A DNA stretch of 64,000 nucleotides from Hanleya hanleyi (GCA_036873755.1 JAVTVY010019458.1:1-64000), one strand, 5' to 3'; positions 1 through 11,849 are shown, counted from the stretch's first letter. Translations and numbers: made by a program. Notes: a model not told the origin generated them from the sequence alone.

Positions 1-1183
1 TTTTTGGGGCAACAGGGCGATTTTTTTACCTGATCAGGCAAAAAACATAGAAACCATGGATAGGCCCATATCTCTACCCAATTATAAAGTAGACCCTACA
101 TGTATATATTTATATAATATAGCATTCCATATATATAGGATAACAACCAGTATGTTTTACTTCTTTTTCTTAGAATATGTAATTAATAACATGGAGATAT
201 CCAAGACATGTTCTCGGAGTTGATACTCTATTCGGTGATAAACCATATGAGAGGTTCCATATGATTTTTAAGGCAATGTGTCATTGGCAAGTAGCCTAGG
301 CTATGATATTCATGCTAGTCTGAGCTGACAGTATTTTAGGCCCAGAATGGACTTGGGTGGTCCTTGGATGATACCATGGTCTGTTACAAAACCGGAGACA
401 GAAAACAAACACATATTCATTCAAATTTTGTCTTAAATATACACTACATCAATGGAAATCAAGAGATAAGTCAGTGGAACTGTGATATCTGAAACAATAA
501 GTTCTGAAGTGGTCACTCCATGCAGATTAATCACCAGTTGCGCGGCACATACACTGTCATCTTCACCAACATGTATAATCAAATTTGTTGATTCCGTACG
601 TGCTGTATATACACTCCACTGAATCTGAAATCTCTAGTACGGTAATACACATACGTGTATATGTTGTCAAATAACAATATATAATTGAAAATACAACATA
701 TTCTTTTGTTACTGAATACAGAGTTTGTACACCTTGACTCTTCCAATTTTCAAGGCCTTTTCAAGGTAATATATCCTGTTTTCAAGGCATATAAGTTCAA
801 GTGTCACTGAGGCTATGCAGATAAATTTTTTATTTTTTTTTACCTTGACAAAGGTTATTGTTTGCACATCTTGAATAGACTTGGAATTACCTCTTGGATG
901 ATCAATATATATATTGCTATGGTGGGATTAAGTTTACCACCCAACGGCAAAGGACAGCACAAGTTTGAGCTACAACTTGACAAATGAATTGACAACAAGG
1001 ACAGGAATTCCCGTTTTCAAGGTATTCAGCATAATTTTCTCATTTTCAAGGTAGTGTACAAACGCTGTGAATAGTTTGACTGAGCCATTAGCTTAATCAG
1101 GCTACAAAGCTTGATTAAAGTTCATCTCCAACCTGATCACAGAGAGCTGTAACTTCACATAAATATAATTCCGGCTGTTTTGA
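1..1183. other. AT-rich non-coding sequence
   Basis: No gene is seen here. All six frames are broken by frequent stops and no protein motif was recognised. The only texture is short AT-rich runs such as ATATATATAT near position 900 and several short 'ttcaaggt' words between 740 and 1060. Confidence 0.6.
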
Positions 1184-1187
1184 TTAA

Positions 1188-1862
1188 GGGTCAGTTATTG
1201 TGGGATGTTGTTGTTACAATATTTGTCTCCTCCTAAAAATATCCGAAATTAACAAATCACAGCAAGCTAAACTTTTACACACACAAATACTTTAGGTCGT
1301 CTTCATTGAATATTAATGAAAATCTGGTGAAGCTATCTGATAAGAATCATTTTAGCACGTCATTTATCTTTGTAAATTTTTTGTATACATGTATTTGACA
1401 GAATTGTTTATTTCAAAATTTCAATTCAGTAAGAACTACCCAGAATGCCTTGTTTGGCATCATTTTAAATATATGCAGTTTGATATAATCATGTCTATAC
1501 ATTGAGGCATGCCAAGGTGATGAGGATGACACAATTCATAATTCTTAAATTACTGGACTTGATATCTCAGAAATTATCGCAAACAGATATATCCAGAAAA
1601 GCTCATTCTGTTTTGCTGTAATCTATACTCATTTGAATACATTTTTTTATCCAAAATGACCTCTTGTGTACCAAAATTTAAAAGTTAAAAATGTCCCAAA
1701 TTATTTCTTATCAGATGTTTTCACCGATTTGGATTAGTATATTGTTTCAAGATAACCTGAAGAATATGTGCAACAATTTTCAGGTTGTTTTGACTTGTTC
1801 ATAATGATACTTCTGGAGAGACAAATCATGTTACAACAACAACATCCCACAATAAAAGACCC
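1188..1862. mobile_element. MITE-like element with ~50 bp TIRs flanked by TTAA
   Basis: The sequence after TTAA at 1184-1187 (GGGTCAGTTATTGTGGGATG...) is matched in reverse complement by the sequence before TTAA at 1863-1866. Over about 50 bp the two ends agree except for a few substitutions and a small indel. The 675 bp interior has no ORF. The TTAA on both sides would fit a TTAA-targeting cut-and-paste family, but the GGGTC terminus is not the usual piggyBac CCC terminus, so the superfamily is left open. Confidence 0.7.
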
Positions 1863-1866
1863 TTAA

Positions 1867-3335
1867 AATAATATTAAGTCGTATATGCAAATTTGACATT
1901 TTTGAAAATATTTTTCACAGAAATATTTCACAAAGCAACCATATATAATAAGCCTCTCAACATTAGATATTGATTACATAAGGTATCAGATCTCTATTGC
2001 AAGTTTATTTTGAGATATTGCAACATTTCAGGACAAAAAACCTTACCATACTGGTACATAACCACAACAACAACCTTAAAGGAGATTGTCCACCATTATG
2101 ATTGGCGAAATCAAGCAGATAGGCCATCCTGTAGGCCTACTAAAGCTACTGTTCTATCACACAGGAGTGATGTGTAGCATCTCGTTCTCACAAGGCAATA
2201 CTTCCGTTATCTGACTGGGAAGGTACATTATTGGTCACTCACCTCAAAATCAACTCACAACTCTGTTGATTTCATTTTACTGACAGCAATAAAGCAATCT
2301 CTACCCATTGTTTAAGGTCAATTTAGGCAATACATGTAGTAGTAAGTATGATGCTACATGTAATATCTCTTAGTGGATAACTCTCCTCCTCAAATTTCCA
2401 CCACATATGCTTCTGGTTATGGCCACCGCAATCATATTGCAGGCATGGGGCTTGATCATATTTTCATGGACAAACATTTGGCATGTTTAGGGAAAATTTC
2501 ATTCAGTCATGTTAGTCTCTTGAAAATTACTGCTACATGTGCACAGCAAAACAAAAATTTAAAAATTTTCTTATTTTAATTATTGATAATTCTTAAATTA
2601 TATGGTGCCCAAAAAGGTGCACAAATATGTGTTGGAATATTTTGAATACTTTGAAAAATTGTTTGGTTGTTCTAAAAACTGTAGCTGGCTAGTTATTGTA
2701 ATGTTGTATATTCCATTACTAAACTGTGGTCTCCTGAAAGGAATTATTGAATAAAAATATTAGAATATTTGTCTTGTAAATATGTTAAACTACCTTGATT
2801 TCGGAAACGTTTTCAAGTTAGCAAATATGGAGTTAAAAAATTTCTTATAGCATACCGTACAGATATGATAGAAGTGAAATGTGATTTCTCAGTTCAGTAC
2901 TTATTTTTCAAGAAAATTCAACTAATTGAGGAAATCATTAGTAAACAAATTCCATACACAGAAGTCTTTCCAAAATAACCCCATATATGTATCTGGTCAT
3001 GATATCAGAATCCAACTGATCATGAGTGGTCTTGAGTAGATGTTCAAGGTCAAACTATCACAAGATTCCACAATAAAATTGTGATGTTTGGTATCACTTC
3101 TAGCTGATACTATCTCGATTCCCCTAGCTTTAAAATGTGGAGAAAGACAACACTTGGTATCAACTCAGGTTTACTTAAAGATGATTCCAGAACAAAAATA
3201 AAAACTTTATAGACCTATCTTAAAAATATACACTTTAAGATAGGTGAATCATGATATAGATACCAATGCCGATCAGTGAATAACAATTACAGTACCATTA
3301 TGATTACACTTGAAAATGTTCAAACTCAGGTCTCC
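1867..3335. other. Non-coding sequence, no gene recognised
   Basis: AT-rich sequence with only short chance ORFs, the longest being a 68-codon frame at 2373-2579 with no recognisable motif. A short inverted repeat (tagacctatcttaaa / tttaagatagg) lies at about 3209-3245. Nothing else is supported. Confidence 0.5.
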
Positions 3336-3339
3336 TCTA

Positions 3340-3705
3340 CGCTTACATGCAGTATGGAGACTGTTAATATTCAAGTCTGGTTTATATAATCAAAAGAATG
3401 AAGCTGTTCGAAATCCTTGCCCATTCGCACCATGTGTGCCATACTAAGATGGTCGTCTAGATATAGTTTTGCCATGCATACAGAATAAAGATGCCGTTTG
3501 ACATCAAAGTCTAGTCCAACTATACAGAAAGGAGATGTTTGAAATGCTAGTCCAGTCGCGCCATGTATGAACTATGAAGATGCTTCCTATCCAAGTCTAG
3601 TTTCTCCATGCACACAGAATGAAGATGAAGATGGTCGATATTCGAGTCCAGTTTCCCCAGATAATGATGTTTGATATCCTAGATTAGTCTCACCCTGCAT
3701 CCCGT
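3340..3705. repeat. Degenerate ~44 bp tandem repeat
   Basis: About eight units of 36-50 bp can be laid out by eye. Most units end in (a)gatg and contain versions of 'AAGTCTAGTTTCNCCATGCA' and 'ACAGAATGAAGATG'. Units are strongly diverged, so this is an old minisatellite. It is not coding, and no reading frame stays open across the array. Confidence 0.55.
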
Positions 3706-4860
3706 ATAGGGTGTGGAATATTCCTGTGGCTCGCAACATTCAATTCTAATTAGGTGAAAGACATTTTTCACTCCAACGAAAAGTATTTTCTGGCTAGGTA
3801 GAACATTTTCTATTTTGTTGAAATATATTCTCTACCGTGGAAATTTTGTTTCGTTTCATGTAAATTACATCTTATGATGGTGAAAAGATTTTCTATGTAT
3901 ATTGAATGATAAATATATATTTTTTAATTAATGGCATTTTGTACCACTTGCTAGGTCCTTCCAAGTTGGTGCTTGATCATATTTCACATGAAATAGAAGA
4001 AAACAATTATTCAAAAGCTAGGCAACTGGTTCATTGCATTCTGTACGCCCATTTGCTTTGCATTTCCCAATTCTAATGCAACTTCAAGTAGTAATTAAAA
4101 CTAATATTGATGTTCAATTATTTTCAGAACAAACTGTGAATTTTTATTATTTTAAAAGATGGAGATGCGGTTTTTTTTCATAGAATCTAGTGGTTGTATT
4201 ATATATTTTAGTTCATATCCGCTTGTAGTTTCCTATTATTTGTTCAAAATTTACACTCTCGAGTATTATAACTCTCAAATATTTAAATAATGGTTAAACA
4301 TTCATGACCTGTCTGGCTGAATCAGTAAGAATGCCAATCCTTTAAATAAGGGGAAGAAACCAGTCCGAAGTACTTAATAAAGAAAATATAACGAGTTGTT
4401 TCCCTTAAAATGAACCAAGGTCAAGGCCATAGCGATGTCAACAGCGTGCCCACTTGTCCTTTTCGTCTTTGTCGACTGGTTTATCGAGGGATTTTGAAGG
4501 ATTACACACAAACGAAGGCCACTGTGACGATCTTTTCTGAAGAGGAAGTTTAAATAATTTTAGACTAGAAGGTAGGCAATTTATTTTCAAGTTGAGAAGG
4601 ATCATTGTCAACTCGACTTTCATGATTCAAGCTGGAAGGGATCAATCTGGGTCAAGTTCTATCGTTTGTAACAGCAAAATTTCAGTTCCCGTGTCCACAA
4701 GACTTGAACACACTCAAGGATTGACGTTTTAGCTTCCATTTCGCATGCCTAGTGTTAAAACTGGTGAAATACTTTCGAAATAATAAGAGAAAGGCCTCTA
4801 GAATTTTTCACTTCCGGGTTCCGCCAAAACTCACCCACGTGTCTCGCTAATCGTGCACGA
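3706..4860. other. Non-coding sequence, no gene recognised
   Basis: AT-rich, no supported gene. A 61-codon minus-strand frame at 4438-4623 has no recognisable motif and is treated as chance. Confidence 0.5.
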
Positions 4861-4862
4861 GC

Positions 4863-5049
4863 GATTTAATAGTCGTTAATACACCCCCCGGAAGGTGTAT
4901 TAAATTTAATCGCGTATTAGGGATATTTAATAGCGGTATTAAGGTAATCGCGCTTGGAACAACAGGTTAATCGGAGTATTAAATTTAAACCTTGGATCAG
5001 AAAGATTTAATCCTAGATTAGCGCTAATAGCGCTTCGAACAACCGGCCC
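4863..5049. repeat. Short repeat rich in TTAAT/TTAATCGCG words with a hairpin
   Basis: A 10 bp perfect stem (TTAATACACC at 4876-4885, GGTGTATTAA at 4894-4903) is followed by repeated TTAAT, GTATTAA and AATCGCGC words and ends in CGAACAACCGGCCCC. It abuts the 5' truncated end of the LINE at about 5053. It looks like a small non-autonomous repeat; the family was not identified. Confidence 0.4.
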
Positions 5050-5052
5050 CTG

Positions 5053-5741
5053 GTGTATGATCTGATGTTAACAACTAAAGATAACGATATCCCCGAGCTA
5101 CTTTTATTAATAGATTTTGAGAAAGCCTTCGACTCGGTTTCGTGGGTTTTTATTGACGAAGTTTTACAAGCATACAACTTCGGGAAATCAATTCGGAACT
5201 GGATTCGCACTTTTTATAAGGATATAAGAACTTGTGTTATACAAAAGGGTCACTTATCGTCGTTTTTTCAAAACAGTCGTGGTTGTAGACAAGATGACCC
5301 AATTTCTCTATATTTATTTTTGTCGTGTGTTGAGATTTTGGGAATCATGATTCGTCATAATAACAATATCAAAGGCATTACCACAGGAAAAACTGAATAT
5401 AAAATTAGTCAATACGCAGACGATACGCAGTTAACCCTTGACGGTTCGGAGACATCGCTCAGATCAGCTTTAAAGACATTGGATACATTTTATAAACTCT
5501 CCGGTCTTAAAATAAATGTAGATAAAACCAAAGCAATTTGGATCGATGCATTAAAGAGAGAGAGCGGAATTTGACACTATTAGGCAAAATTACCATTATA
5601 AAAGCATCGGCACAATCTAAATTAACTCATCTTTTCCTTGCCCTACCTAACTTTCCCGACGACTTTATCCATAAACTAAATACAGTATTGTTCAAGTTCC
5701 TTTGGAATGGAGGGAGTGACAGAATACAAAGGAAAATATGA
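5053..5741 (+). pseudogene. L1/Tx1-like reverse transcriptase fragment
   Basis: The open frame 5053-5574 carries RT motif A (LLLIDFEKAFDSVSW), the motif B region (GCRQDDPISLYLF) and motif C (SQYADDTQL), followed by SGLKINVDKTKAIWI. These motifs are typical of the L1/Tx1 group of LINE RTs. Motif B normally reads GCRQGDP, so the second Gly is replaced by Asp. After a frame change near 5540-5574 the connection region continues (LTLLGKITIIKASAQSKL... LFKFLWNGG) up to a stop at about 5741. Beyond that, fragments in shifted frames continue to about 6060. The gene lacks its N-terminal half and is not functional. Confidence 0.85.
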
Positions 5742-6126
5742 ACGCGGAATTATAAACATGGGGGACTGCGTATGGTCAATGTCACACATTTTTTTGAAAA
5801 TATCACGGATAAAAAGATTATTATTCCACAGCAGAAAATGGAACGATCTCGTTAATGTTGACTCCAGTATCCTCCACAATATATGAAATTGAGGGGACGG
5901 TTACCTAAAAAGCCAAATTCCAAATATTCTTAATCCTTTCTGGAAAGATGTGTTCCATGCATGGCAACTTTTAAGACAAAAACTAATACCTCAGAAAGTA
6001 GATGATATTGCCAACCAGTTAGTTGGCTTAATAGCAATCTGAAACATTCTATTTTTATCGAACACTGGTACAATAAAAGCATAAATTATATACGCGACAT
6101 CGTAGACTGTAAAGGAAAGCTTCTGT

Positions 6127-6256
6127 CACTGCGTGAAATGGTCAAGTTTCCAATTACGGAAACCCGCCGGAAACCTATTGGAGACTGTAGCGACACAGTT
6201 TCCAATAGGTTTCCGGCGGGTTTCCGGAATTGGAAACTTGACCATTTCACGCAGTG
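6127..6256. mobile_element. 130 bp foldback MITE, CACTG termini
   Basis: This is a near-perfect palindrome. The left arm of about 57 bp starting CACTGCGTGAAATGGTCAAG is repeated in reverse complement by the right arm ending in CGCAGTG, with a loop of about 14 bp. TGT stands directly outside both ends (6124-6126, 6257-6259), consistent with a 3 bp target duplication. CACTG termini with a 3 bp duplication fit CACTA/EnSpm-type non-autonomous elements; this assignment is inference. It interrupts the LINE coding region. Confidence 0.75.
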
Positions 6257-6340
6257 TGTGATATCAAGATATTAAACTAAATACAATATAAGAGGAACAT
6301 ATCTAGACTACCATCGCGTGGTTACAAATATTACAGAAGT

Positions 6341-7009
6341 GTGGAAGTACACGAATACAGTGAAACGCTACAGTATAGCCCTGTTCTAGGCATAGAAAAA
6401 GCTACATTACTGAAACAGAAAAAGGGGTGTAGAACCTTTTATGATTTATTGAATGGGGAACAAGGATTAATCATTAAAACAGCCGCAAAATGGGAGGAAT
6501 TATTAAATTTGAAGATAGACTGGACTGAAACATACCAAAATACTTTTTCATGTGCAAAGTTCACAAAATTAAGAAATATACAGTACAAAATTTTACACAG
6601 AACTTTATGTACAAATTCATTTTTATACACAATTGGGAAACGAGAAGATGATCTATGCTCGTTCTGTCAATCTCATAAAGAGACAACTGAGCACCTACTT
6701 TTTAAGTGCCCTAAAATATGGCGTCAATGGGAAGAGTTGCAAGAATGGTTCCATTCAGTTAACATAAATTATCAAAAAGTTCTATGTGGGTGGGAGGGCA
6801 AACAAGATTGTCAAAACTGTTTATTTCTAGTAACAAAACAATCTATTTACTCCTGTGAATTCAAGAAAGCAGATTTAAATATTACTGCTTTAATAAATAA
6901 ATTTCGCAACAACTTTCAGTCAAAAAAATACATCTCTCAAATGCAAAACACACAAGACAAGTTTCAAAGAAAGTGGAGTATGATGTCAGTTTTCTGGGGG
7001 GGGGGGTGA
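6341..7009 (+). pseudogene. LINE C-terminal region with zf-RVT zinc motif
   Basis: The frame encodes the C-terminal part of an L1/Tx1-type pol. It includes a helical stretch (KFTKLRNIQYKILHRTLCTN) followed by the zf-RVT cysteine/histidine cluster CSFCQSHKETTEHLLFKCP and W-rich sequence. The role in the family is nucleic-acid binding after the RT. It belongs to the LINE copy starting at 5053, is in the same strand, and ends in a poly-G run at about 7000. The end of this ORF is part of the 272 bp unit duplicated at 25,760-26,035. Confidence 0.8.
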
Positions 7010-7039
7010 GTTGGGTAAGAATTGATTTAGTTAACATAA

Positions 7040-7065
7040 TGTGGCGAGTTCTGGTCCGATGATCG

Positions 7066-7117
<52 letters not shown>

Positions 7118-8232
7118 CGACGACATGGATAAAAACCTTCCTGACGAGAAATCCAGTGTTTCCCGAGAACCTACCTTTATCCAGTATAAAATTAGGTGTC
7201 CTCTAATTATTTGTGGTGTACCTAGTAAATCCCGACAATGTTCATAGAAGCTGAGATAGTCTGGTGAAGTTAAATTTTATTTGCCTTCCCGCTCAGTAGA
7301 AATTCAAACCGTCATGTTGTTTTCACTGAGCTGTATGAGGTCATCGCCAGCCAATGAGTGACGAGGTTCCACCAATGATGTCACTCTCGGCCAATCAGCA
7401 CTGCTTGGAAGTTGGTCATGCTATACTTTCGGTCGGAGGGTATATATACCGCGGACAAACGAGGCTCGTCAGTTCTGTCTGGGACTCACAACTGGACACA
7501 TCTTTAACTCTGACGGTACTAATTGCGGTACCACCAGTAAAACCAACAACCAAGGTACAAACCAAACAGCCACACCAGATAACCTATACTTAGGTTGGGA
7601 ATATTTATTTAACCATTGTTGTTGTTGTTGAACCATCAAGTGGGACCATTTATATGGGTAACCATACTGTAAACAAACAAGTGTTACCATAACGTAAACA
7701 AACAATGGTGTTACCTTAACATAAATAAACAACAGAAAACCACCCTGTATTTTGAGAGAATAATCTATCTTTATTGTTGTTACAAATCCGTATCAACTTG
7801 GTGTATATTTGGGTTCACCAACCGTAACCATCAAGCGCCAACAGTAACCATCAGTCTGTGACCATCAACATAAACATCGGTCTGTGACCGTCAATATAAA
7901 CATCAGTCTGTGGCCGTCGATGTCAACAGTGACATTATCACCACCTACCTGTAAACTGTCCCCAGTCATATCAGCTAATACACTGTCAACATTGACCGTC
8001 AACGTGTAACCGTGCATATATCGATAACCGTGAACCAGTGACCGTCAATTGAACCGTGACCATAACAAGTCACCATCTACAATACATCAATATTACCATC
8101 AACAGTAACCGTCTAATGTCAAGTAGTAATCGCTGACCATCAGATAACCATCAACCATATCCCAGGGTTATCAGCCAGCGACCATTGACCAACTACTGAT
8201 GAATGGTATTGCTGACCACCGACCACGCTACA
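7040..8232 (+). repeat. 5' LTR of Gypsy element
   Basis: This ~1.19 kb sequence starts TGTGGCGAGTTCTGG and ends CCACGCTACA. It matches 24,625-25,755 almost end to end. Differences are a longer (CAA)n tract here (about 7066-7117), several small indels and scattered substitutions, so the insertion is not recent. The 4 bp ATAA occurs just before it (7036-7039) and just after the 3' LTR (25,756-25,759), consistent with a 4 bp target-site duplication. A long stretch near 7800-8220 is built from repeated 'accatcaac', 'gaccgtcaa' and 'aaccgt' words. Confidence 0.93.
7441..7448 (+). promoter_or_regulatory. Probable LTR TATA box
   Basis: TATATATA is followed by CCGCGGACAAACGAGG. The corresponding place in the 3' LTR (24,978-24,985) keeps TATATATA and the following GCGGACAAACGAGG, although neighbouring positions differ. 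This is the best candidate for the element's promoter; the start of transcription would fall about 30 bp downstream. Confidence 0.6.
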
Positions 8233-8234
8233 AT

Positions 8235-8252
8235 TGGTGGCACCATAGTGGG
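8235..8252 (+). other. Candidate primer binding site
   Basis: TGGTGGCACCATAGTGGG begins two bases after the 5' LTR end. A TGG start at this position is expected for a tRNA-primed LTR retrotransposon. Which tRNA would prime could not be decided by eye. Confidence 0.6.
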
Positions 8253-8367
8253 AATATATTGCAAGCTTTACCCTCCATATCTCAGAAAGAAAATTATATT
8301 TATATTGGCATCACGGTTTTCCCCAGAATACAAGGGAAACGGAGACAACTCTAGTGGTACAAAAACA

Positions 8368-9814
8368 ATGGAGAAACACATTTATGGTGGAGATTTGGAT
8401 GACAGTGAGGTAGAGTTGAATTTTCGAGCAGCTGATAATCTTGATCATGCTTCTTCAGAGGAAAAAGATGTCGCACCCAGACAGGACTCAACACATCTGA
8501 CTGATGTGCAGATCAGCACATTTGCAGGCCATGAAGGCCATGGTCAGGTATCATATACCCTGCAAGCCTTGATGTGAGGGATAGTCCAGTCAAGCCCCAG
8601 TCCCAGCATTCCAGTCAAGCTGGCGATCAGCAATGTGATCTTAGGCAGGAAGAGGGAATTATGCCCATCAGGCATACTGGAGATGACGCAGAACCCAGGC
8701 GGGGAAATGACCAACATGTCGTCAATAGATCAGATACAAGCCAACCCAACACAAGGGGACGGACTTACAATGATCGACAAATTTGGTCTTGTTGAAGACG
8801 ACCGGTATGCAACATTCGATCGTAGAAACAGGCTTGAAACCACAGGACGAAACCACGGTGACGGTTATGGGGTAAATGCTCTTAACCGAGGCCAAAGGAG
8901 AAAGAACTACCCAGATACTGTCTATGATGAGAGTTATCTAGCTTCAGGGGATTTTCGAAGATATAGAAAACAGAAAAATCCTGCATCTTATGATGGATCA
9001 GCAGGATGGCATGCCCATCTTAACTCATTTCGAGAAGGTGGCCGAGATAAACAGATGGGATAATGCTACCAAGGCATTAGAGTTGGTTACAACTTTACGG
9101 GGACGGGCACAAGGTATCCTTAGTGATTTGGAACCACATCAACGTAGGAACTATAGGGAATTAGTAGCTGCCCTTACTTCTCGATTTGAGCCAGAGAACC
9201 AATCAGAGATGTTCCGTGCTCAAATGAAGCACCGTCTGCGGGAAAAGTTTGAACCGCTGACCGAATTAGCCCAGCATATTAGGAAGTTGGTGCGTAAAGC
9301 CTACCCAGTAGCCTCGAGTGAAACAAGAGAGAAATTAGCAAGGGATGGGTTCATCGATTCCCTCAATGATTCTGAATTAGAATGGGCCATTTATCAAGGG
9401 AAACCAGCGAGCCTAGAGGAAGCTGTTAAGATTGCGCTGGAGTATGAAACATTGCAGAATGCTAGGAAACGTAAATTACAGGGACCTTCCCTGAGGATGC
9501 AACGCGAGAGTCTGGATGATATAAGCAATCTAGAATCAAGTGATGGTAGCCATGGTAATGAACCGATAATGAACAATCTGGTGGAACGGCTTGCCAGGAT
9601 CGAGACCAGTTTGACAACGGTTGAAACTAAGGGCAACAAATTACGCAGAAGACCTGGAAAAGGTCATTTTTGTGGAATCGAGGGACACTGGAAGGCAGAA
9701 TGGCGGAAGCGAAAGCAACAACAGTTCAGGAACAATGCAGCTGAAAATGACAGCCATAATGGGCAAACACGTGATAACCAAGCCAGTACTTCCCAGTCGG
9801 AAAATGGTCAGTAG
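8368..9814 (+). pseudogene. gag: Gypsy gag (capsid/nucleocapsid) pseudogene
   Basis: The likely start is the ATG at 8368. The frame runs to a TGA at 8575-8577, continues in the same frame to about 9020, then shifts by one base into the frame that ends at 9814. The retrotransposon gag core is clear (HFEKVAEINRWDNATKALEL; LTSRFEPENQSEMFRAQMK). The C-terminus shows the remains of a CCHC zinc knuckle (HFCGIEGHWKAEWRKRK). The first and last cysteines of the C-x2-C-x4-H-x4-C pattern are absent, so it should not bind zinc normally. Protease follows after a 23 bp gap in another frame. Confidence 0.85.
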
Positions 9815-9837
9815 CTGGTGCCGAGGGCCAGACTATA

Positions 9838-10296
9838 TTGGGCCCAATACAGACATTTAGTAAGCAAAATCATGATGGTCTTTTCCTACCAACACAGGTC
9901 AATGGGGTGAAAATGAATTGTCTGATTGATACAGGGTCATCGATTTCAGTCTTACATTCAAAGAAATATCATGCGATTCCAGCGGATCTCCGACCTGCAC
10001 TCGAACCTGGACATGGTCATATCAAAATGGCAGATGGTGGACTGGTAAAAATATTGGGACAGTCCACCTTGGAATTAAACTTTCTTCCTGACGTGACCAC
10101 ACAACAAAGTATGCTCATTGCTGACATAGATGTTCCTGCGGTACTGGGTTATGACTTCTTGCATGGACACTTGCCTTCCATGTTCCGAGTATCTGGCAGA
10201 AACCGTCATCATTCCACTAAACACCGAGACCATGGTAAATGGTATCATCAATGCAGACTCCTCAACAATCATGACTGGGGTGGTGGAAGTGTGTGA
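9838..10296 (+). pseudogene. pro: Gypsy aspartic protease region
   Basis: This frame contains the retroviral-type aspartic protease active site LIDTGSSISVLHSK and, about 70 residues later, the second conserved strand AVLGYDFLHG (ILG-type motif). The family cleaves the Gag-Pol polyprotein. The domain itself looks intact, but the frame differs from both gag and RT, and the segment after 10,200 leaves frame before the RT. Confidence 0.85.
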
Positions 10297-11400
10297 ACAG
10301 TTTGATGCTGCCCAGAGCTATTGTAGATCCAAGTACAGGCCATATTCCCTTAAGAGTGGCAAATTTTGATGACCAGCCAAAAACACTGTACAGAGACACG
10401 CACATAGCCACTTGTCAACCAATATACAGAGTAGTTGACGATATCAAAGACAAGGATACAACACATGACAGACTGAATCATCTTGCAGTTAGTAAGGAGG
10501 AAGTACCTGCCCATGTTGGAGATTTATACCAAGCAGCGGTTCAGAACTTGAATCCAAACCTACGGGACCAAGTGCGACAACTCTTGTCAGACCAGCAGGC
10601 TGCCTTTGGCAAAGGTAATGATGACCTTGGCCGAACCAACATAGTCAAGCATACTATTAACACCGGTGATCCAGCGTCAATCAGAATGCACCCTAGAAGG
10701 TCATCACTCTCCAAACGTCAAAATGTTGAGAAGGAAGTTTCATCAATGTTGAAGAAGGGTATAATGGGGAAGTCCTTGGGCCGCACCAGTTGTTCTCGTG
10801 AAGAAGAAAGATTCTTCTCGCCGCTTTTGCGTGGACTATAGACTCTTGAACCTTGCGACTCAAAAAGACTCCTATCCGATCCCGAGAATAGACGACTCTC
10901 TGGATGCCCTACGAGGTTCAACACTGTTTTCAACACTCGACCTGAAGAGTGGATATTGGCAAGTTTAGGTCGATCCAAAAGATGCTGAGAAAACTGCTTT
11001 TTCTACGACGTGCGGTCTATAGCAATTCAGGGTTACGCCTTCTGGGCTCTGCAACGTTCCTGCAACCTTTGAGCGCCTAATGGAAGCTGTTCTCTCTGGA
11101 CTCAACTGGAGGACCTGCCTACTGTACTTAGACGACATAATTATCTTCTCTGATTCTTTTGAGACACATCTAACCAGGCTGAATGAAGTCATGCGTAGAA
11201 TCAAAGAGGCCGGTCTGAAATTATCACCAAAGAAATGCCATTTGTTTCGGAAAGAAGTTGAATTTTTGGATCACATAGTCTCCAGTTTGGGCACATCGAC
11301 GGATCCATCCAAAATCAGTGCAGTTAAGCAATGGCCAAGACTTACAAGTCTTACAGAAGAGCGAGCCTTCATTGGGACTTCATTGAGGCTGATATTATAG
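10293..11400 (+). pseudogene. pol: Gypsy reverse transcriptase pseudogene
   Basis: This is a plus-strand RT in at least three frames. The N-terminal part (to about 10,760) holds the IRMHPRR and VEKEVSSMLKKGI segments that precede the fingers. The fingers (CVDYRLLN, then [12 protein letters not shown]) lie in another frame, which reaches an in-frame TAG at 10,966-10,968. The palm with the catalytic YLDD box (LLYLDDIIIFSDSFETHL) and the thumb (KLSPKKCHLFRKEVEFLDH) lie in the frame starting at 11,080. The order and motifs are those of Ty3/Gypsy RT. It is non-functional as it stands. Confidence 0.9.
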
Positions 11401-11449
11401 GCGTTACGTAAAAGGTTTCGCAGATACAGCCAAACCATTACACAAGCTG

Positions 11450-11849
11450 ATGGAGAAAGGAAACATATTCAAGTGGACATCAGAATGTGAGGACGCCTTT
11501 GAAAAACTGAAAACAGCACTCACAGAGTCGCCCATATTGGCTTATCCATCCATTGAGAAACCATTCATCCTGGACACAGATGCCAGCAACATAGGTATTG
11601 GTGCTGTCCTGTCAAAGTTAGATGACGAAGGGAAGGAACGTGTCATTGCTTACTTCAGTAGAACCCTAACAAAGCCAGAAAGGCAATATTACATTACCCG
11701 AAAGGAACTGTTGGCTGTGGTCGAGGCTGAGAAACATTACCACCACTATCTTTATGATTTGAAATTCTTGGCTCGCTCCGACCATGGCGCTCTGAGATGG
11801 TTAATGCGGTTCAAAAATCCAGATGGACAAACTGCCCGTTGGATAGATT
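11450..11849 (+). pseudogene. pol: Gypsy RNase H, N-terminal part, cut by Penelope insertion
   Basis: This frame carries the RT connection (FKWTSECEDAFEKLKTAL) and the RNase H start (FILDTDASNIGIGAVLSK), with the first catalytic Asp in the LDTDAS box and the conserved RKELLAVVEA and SDHGAL segments. Gypsy sequence stops just after QTARWID, and the Penelope 3' end begins at 11,850. The remaining RNase H tail is found at 20,846 onward. Four bases TAGA are present at both junctions. Confidence 0.9.

Larger units (their letters stand above)
5053..7039 (+). mobile_element. L1/Tx1-like LINE, 5' truncated, left part
   Basis: This is the left piece of a non-LTR retrotransposon on the plus strand. 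It opens inside the reverse transcriptase domain, so the endonuclease and ORF1 are missing, as expected for a 5' truncated LINE insertion. It carries RT, thumb/connection and a C-terminal zf-RVT zinc region, is interrupted by a 130 bp hairpin MITE, and breaks at 7039 where the Gypsy LTR begins. The rest of its 3' end is at 25,756-26,552. The last 272 bp before the break are duplicated on the far side of the Gypsy element. Confidence 0.85.

Noticed and set aside
7041..7247. ORF with a long Asn run
   Set aside because: Poly-Asn is the (CAA)n microsatellite of the LTR. No gene starts here.
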